Assembly: GCA_009786045.1 (NCBI GenBank)
Contig: WQTY01000089.1
Coordinates: forward strand, 1-8,034
Source of the DNA: Pseudomonadota bacterium
GTDB lineage: Bacteria > Myxococcota_A > Bradymonadia > UBA4248
DNA length: 8,034 bases
Reading direction: 5' to 3'
Below the pieces are notes generated by a model. That model worked only from the letters and a program-made list of their open reading frames with translations, was not told where the DNA came from and did not search any database. Position 1 is the first letter of the stretch. Every line of letters begins with the position of its first letter. This document shows positions 5,204 through 8,034 of the stretch, piece after piece. The position numbers and the translations under genes are program-made.

Positions 5204-6451
5204 CTAGTGATACTTCGCCATCTCTTTCCACAAACGCTGAGCCTGGGCCTTGCCTTCCTCTCGCAGGGCCTCAATATCGCCCTTCACGAGCTTGCGATCC
5301 TTCACAACGACTTCGCCATTGACCACCGTGTGGCGCACGCCCTGGGCATCGGTGATGCGCAAATCGGCCACGGAAGTGCGAATCGAACGGCGGCAGTTCT
5401 CCACCGCGTTGAACGGCCCAAACTCGGCATCGAAGAAATCGCCCATCATGCGCCAGCCACTGTACAGGCGATGCGTGATGATGATCGAATCCTCGTCCTG
5501 ACTCGTCGCCTCGTTGCGGCCAAAGTCGCATTCCTGCGGCATGTTGGCATTGTAGCCATCGACACCCAAAGCCACGCGCTGGGCATAGGTCAGCGAATAC
5601 GGCCAGCCAACCTTGTTGCCATAGTTCGAGCGGGGATTCTGAACAAACCAAAGGTCAAATTTTGCCGCGCGGCGCATCTCCGCAGGCGACATGTGAATGC
5701 AATGCACAAAAATGGATCCGGGCAAAATCGCGCCAAGCTTCTCAAGCCTGTCTGCCGGAGAGGTAAACCCGCGCTCAAGCGCGTCGAGAACATCGCCAGT
5801 GCCTTCCGCCACATGCACATGAAGGCCAACGCCCGCGTCCTTCGCCTTCTGCGCCGCATATTTGATCGTCTCGTCGGAGCAGGTAAACGACGCATGCAAA
5901 CCGACCAGTCCTTTCACCAGAGGATTCTTGTTCGCACCGATGAAACGCACGCACTCATCAATGCCACGCTTGCCCTCTTCGAGCCCGCCGTTGCGATCGG
6001 TCGCGCCGTAGCACAAGAGGCCGCGGGCACCAAACTCGGTGTAGGCATCCGCCAGCGTATCAAGCGAACCTTCGATATAATTCGGCGACTCATGGTGATC
6101 GACAATCGACGTCGTCCCGACCAAAAGGCTCTCCGCCACATAAAGCCGCGCCGAAGCCCGAAGAATATCCTCGTCGATGGCACGATCAAGGCGCCACCAG
6201 ATGCGCTCCAGAATCTGAAGGAAATTCTCAGGCGCTACCTCGGGGGCAGGCATGCCATAGGGGCAAAGCGCGCTGTAGAGATGCGTGTGCGCACAGACCC
6301 AGCCCGGCAAAATTTCGGCATCTTTGGCTTCCAGCACTTCGGCCGCATCAAATGCCGGCGCCGAAGAGGCCGCACCAAAAAAGACAACCTTACCACCTTC
6401 ACAAAGCGCCACATTGCCATGCTTATCGGGACCAACTTTCAACAATGTCAT
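5204..6451 (-). CDS. ssnA: Putative aminohydrolase SsnA (amidohydrolase superfamily)
   Basis: A 415-residue metal-dependent amidohydrolase of the deaminase branch (cytosine/guanine deaminase and chlorohydrolase relatives). Metal-ligand motifs are in order: AHTH with H55 and H57, LHVHVAEG with H211 and H213, FVHCIH with H250, and LGVDGY with D298. The segments NFLQILERIWWRLDRAID (76-93) and DHHESPNYIEGSLD (118-131) are characteristic of SsnA rather than general deaminases. SsnA genes are known from selenium-dependent molybdenum hydroxylase and purine-use clusters; the exact substrate is unsettled. The protein is somewhat shorter than typical SsnA, with a reduced N-terminal beta-sandwich strand set (MTLLKVGPDKHGNVALCEGG). 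The ATG at 6451 has AGAAGGAG six bases upstream, supporting this start. It lies 25 bases after the ssb terminator and upstream of the PLP gene, so it needs its own promoter or readthrough. Confidence 0.88.
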   Translation of the reverse strand: MTLLKVGPDKHGNVALCEGGKVVFFGAASSAPAFDAAEVLEAKDAEILPGWVCAHTHLYSALCPYGMPAPEVAPENFLQILERIWWRLDRAIDEDILRASARLYVAESLLVGTTSIVDHHESPNYIEGSLDTLADAYTEFGARGLLCYGATDRNGGLEEGKRGIDECVRFIGANKNPLVKGLVGLHASFTCSDETIKYAAQKAKDAGVGLHVHVAEGTGDVLDALERGFTSPADRLEKLGAILPGSIFVHCIHMSPAEMRRAAKFDLWFVQNPRSNYGNKVGWPYSLTYAQRVALGVDGYNANMPQECDFGRNEATSQDEDSIIITHRLYSGWRMMGDFFDAEFGPFNAVENCRRSIRTSVADLRITDAQGVRHTVVNGEVVVKDRKLVKGDIEALREEGKAQAQRLWKEMAKYH

Positions 6452-6476
6452 GATTGTCTCCTTCTTTAAATATTAC

Positions 6477-6510
6477 AAAAAACGACGGGCTTCGACACTT
6501 CGGCCCGCCG
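6477..6510 (-). terminator. Intrinsic terminator of ssb
   Basis: On the minus strand CGGCGGGC pairs with GCCCGTCG (8 pairs including one G-U; plus coordinates 6510-6503 and 6490-6483) and is followed directly by TTTTTT (6482-6477). It begins 9 bases after the ssb stop. It separates ssb from ssnA, whose ribosome-binding site lies only about 20 bases further on. Confidence 0.75.
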
Positions 6511-6518
6511 CACAAAAA

Positions 6519-6986
6519 CTAAAATGGAATCTCTTCGTCATTAAAGCCACCGCCAAACTCGGGCGAAGCCGGTTCGGACGAAGACGAGGAACCGCCGCCA
6601 CCGCCAAAATCGCCGCCATAGGCCGGGGAATCGTACATCTCAACGCCGGATCCGAAGTTGCCGCCAGACGCCGTCTCGCCCTTGGTCGACAAAAACTGAA
6701 CCGAACTCGCAATAATGTCTGTCGAATAGCGCGTCTGCCCATCCTTCTCATACTTGCCGTATGTAATGCGCCCATCGACATAAACCATCGATCCCTTGCG
6801 CAAAAACTTCGCACAGTTCTCTGCCTGACGCTCAAACGTGACGACATTGTGCCACTCGGTCTTTCGCTGCTCGCCGAAACCGCTGTCGGTCGCCACCGAA
6901 AAACGACACACCTGACGGCCGTTGGGCGTCGTACGAAGTTCAGGATCCTTGCCAAGACGACCTACCAAAATCACTTTGTTGACCAT
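6519..6986 (-). CDS. ssb: Single-stranded DNA-binding protein
   Basis: SSB coats single-stranded DNA in replication, recombination and repair and recruits partner proteins through its C-terminal tip. The 155-residue product starts MVNKVILVGRLGKDPELR, the classic N-terminal strand of the OB fold. The fold runs to about residue 104, with EWHNVVTFERQAENCAKFLRK (44-64) and VYVDGRI (68-74). A Gly/Ser-rich linker follows (about 105-146), and the chain ends DEEIPF, the acidic partner-binding tip. The ATG at 6986 is chosen over an ATG 13 codons upstream because AGAGGTG precedes it at proper spacing and homologues start here. A terminator follows at once. The 84-base gap to the upstream gene shows no terminator, so the two may be cotranscribed, or ssb may have a promoter there. 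Confidence 0.97.
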   Translation of the reverse strand: MVNKVILVGRLGKDPELRTTPNGRQVCRFSVATDSGFGEQRKTEWHNVVTFERQAENCAKFLRKGSMVYVDGRITYGKYEKDGQTRYSTDIIASSVQFLSTKGETASGGNFGSGVEMYDSPAYGGDFGGGGGSSSSSEPASPEFGGGFNDEEIPF

Positions 6987-7070
6987 TGTCACCTCTCCGA
7001 AACGCAAATCCAAATCACACAACACGCGCGAACTCTACCGCATCAACACGCCATCACCAACCACAATTCT

Positions 7071-7991
7071 TTACCGATTCATGCGATCGCGAAGCGCCTG
7101 CAGCTGCTGCAAACGCTGAAGCTCCTTAAACTGCTTCTCAAGCGCATCATCCTCCTCCGAAAAGGACAAGATGTCGTCTTCAATCGTAAACGTCGATTGT
7201 CGCGCCGTCTTGCTCGGATGACTCAAACGCGCACTCTGCTTCACGAGTGCTTTCTGCTGCTCCACCTGCTCCTTCTGCTGGTAGAGCCCAAACTCCCGCG
7301 TCTTCGACGAATCGAGCTGAATCTGCGCCTGATTCGCCAAAACCGCATTCTGGCTCTGTCTGGCCAAATCAAGGCGAAGCTCCCACTTGCGAACATCGGC
7401 ATTGGCCGCATCCAACGCCCTGTCCACTTCCTTCTCCATGAGGATAAGCTGCGTATACTCAGACTGAAGCGCCGAAAGCGATCGCTTCCCGCCCGTCGGC
7501 GTCAGACTGGGCATCGACGGCTGATAGGTCTGGCTATAGGGCGTTCCCTGCGCACCGACAAAATCATAGCCGACGGGAAAGTTCGTCTTTGGGAACGGAC
7601 TCGGCGCAGGCATCGGCGGCTGAAGAAAAGGCGCCGGCTGCGCTGGACTCAACGCGTTCGAAACCGCCTCCGCCGCATTCAGAATGCCCGACACCACCGG
7701 CGTTAGAAAATTCACGCTGCCAGCCGGCTCACTCACATTGCCGATGGCCTCAAACCCCGCCTCGACCTGAACCTTACGTTTGGGATCCGCCAATACGCCA
7801 TCCGCATGCGCCAAAGCCGCCTCAATGGCACTCGCACACGCCTCCACCGAAGCATAGCTCACCACCTTCGATGCCGCCAATCGCAACGCATCCAACCGAG
7901 CCCCGTCGCCCAAAGCCCCCTGCAGCGCCTCAAGAAGCTGATACGCATGCTGAATCTGAATCGCCGCCCCCTCATGCACCAAAAAGCTCAT
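7071..7991 (-). CDS. Unrecognised coiled-coil protein, possibly PspA/IM30-like in its C-terminal half
   Basis: I do not recognise the full 306-residue protein. Residues 1-85 are Ala/Leu-rich and helical, without a signal peptide. About 90-112 is a moderately hydrophobic segment (NFLTPVVSGILNAAEAV). About 113-168 is a Pro-rich, low-complexity linker (PAPFLQPPMPAPSPFP). About 170-255 is a Gln/Lys/Glu-rich coiled coil containing MEKEVDRALDAANADVRKWE and EQVEQQKALVKQ. The C-terminus is acidic (EEDDALEKQFKEL) then basic. The coiled coil and the DDALEKQF-type end resemble PspA/IM30 membrane-stress proteins, but this is an impression only. I chose the ATG at 7991 because GAGGTG (8006-8001) precedes it by 9 bases. 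The frame stays open to the window edge, with a GTG at 8033, so a longer form cannot be excluded. It lies 84 bases upstream of ssb on the same strand. Confidence 0.7.
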   Translation of the reverse strand: MSFLVHEGAAIQIQHAYQLLEALQGALGDGARLDALRLAASKVVSYASVEACASAIEAALAHADGVLADPKRKVQVEAGFEAIGNVSEPAGSVNFLTPVVSGILNAAEAVSNALSPAQPAPFLQPPMPAPSPFPKTNFPVGYDFVGAQGTPYSQTYQPSMPSLTPTGGKRSLSALQSEYTQLILMEKEVDRALDAANADVRKWELRLDLARQSQNAVLANQAQIQLDSSKTREFGLYQQKEQVEQQKALVKQSARLSHPSKTARQSTFTIEDDILSFSEEDDALEKQFKELQRLQQLQALRDRMNR

Positions 7992-8034
7992 GCGCGAACT
8001 CACCTCGGCCTTTGCCAGACACACGCACGGCACC

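Noticed and set aside
7024..7060. Promoter for ssb in the gap upstream (TTGGTG, 17-base spacer, TAGAGT on the minus strand)
   Set aside because: The matches to consensus are weak and such hits are expected by chance in a sequence of this length.
5207..7706. Long plus-strand open frames (5207-6469 and 6285-7706) opposite ssnA, ssb and the coiled-coil gene
   Set aside because: They are Arg/His/Leu-rich with no family motifs, run across gene boundaries on the other strand, and are explained by the GC-rich codon pattern of the real minus-strand genes.

Overview
The window looks like a bacterial chromosome segment from a Gram-negative-like, probably anaerobic or gut-associated organism. I infer this from an SsnA-type aminohydrolase beside a PLP enzyme (a pairing typical of anaerobes that degrade purines) and from intergenic hairpin repeats of a kind common in gut genomes. 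I cannot name a lineage. Two compositional zones are visible by eye. About 3626-7991 is GC-rich, and every gene there has a good Shine-Dalgarno sequence. About 190-3240 is more AT-rich, most strongly in the gene at 230-610.

Layout on the minus strand, reading from high to low coordinates: an unrecognised coiled-coil protein (7991-7071), ssb (6986-6519) with an intrinsic terminator, ssnA (6451-5204), a PLP-dependent lyase or synthase-like protein (5128-3626), a 0.5 kb gene-free block of structured repeats, and a secreted C69-family dipeptidase (3097-1424). A DNA-repair methyltransferase (ogt type) lies on the plus strand (737-1276), convergent with the dipeptidase. The two are separated by back-to-back terminator hairpins. 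A small AT-rich hypothetical gene (610-230) is divergent from the methyltransferase, with an inverted repeat between their starts.

The ssnA-PLP pair probably forms one transcription unit acting on amino- or ureido-type intermediates. Relatives of SsnA occur in selenium-dependent molybdenum hydroxylase and purine-degradation clusters, but none of the other cluster members is in view. ssb and its upstream neighbour are probably a separate housekeeping unit.

The most interesting non-coding signal is a family of three two-hairpin repeats (about 61-190 on the minus strand, 3254-3376 and 3524-3616 on the plus strand). The stem sequences differ between copies but base pairing is kept by compensatory changes. 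The copies sit in inverted orientation around the AT-rich three-gene block, which suggests, but does not prove, that the block was acquired or is mobile. Next to the second copy are two tandem hairpins that share the same core and the same single bulged G. I saw no CRISPR array, tRNA, rRNA, transposase, integrase or recognisable defence system.
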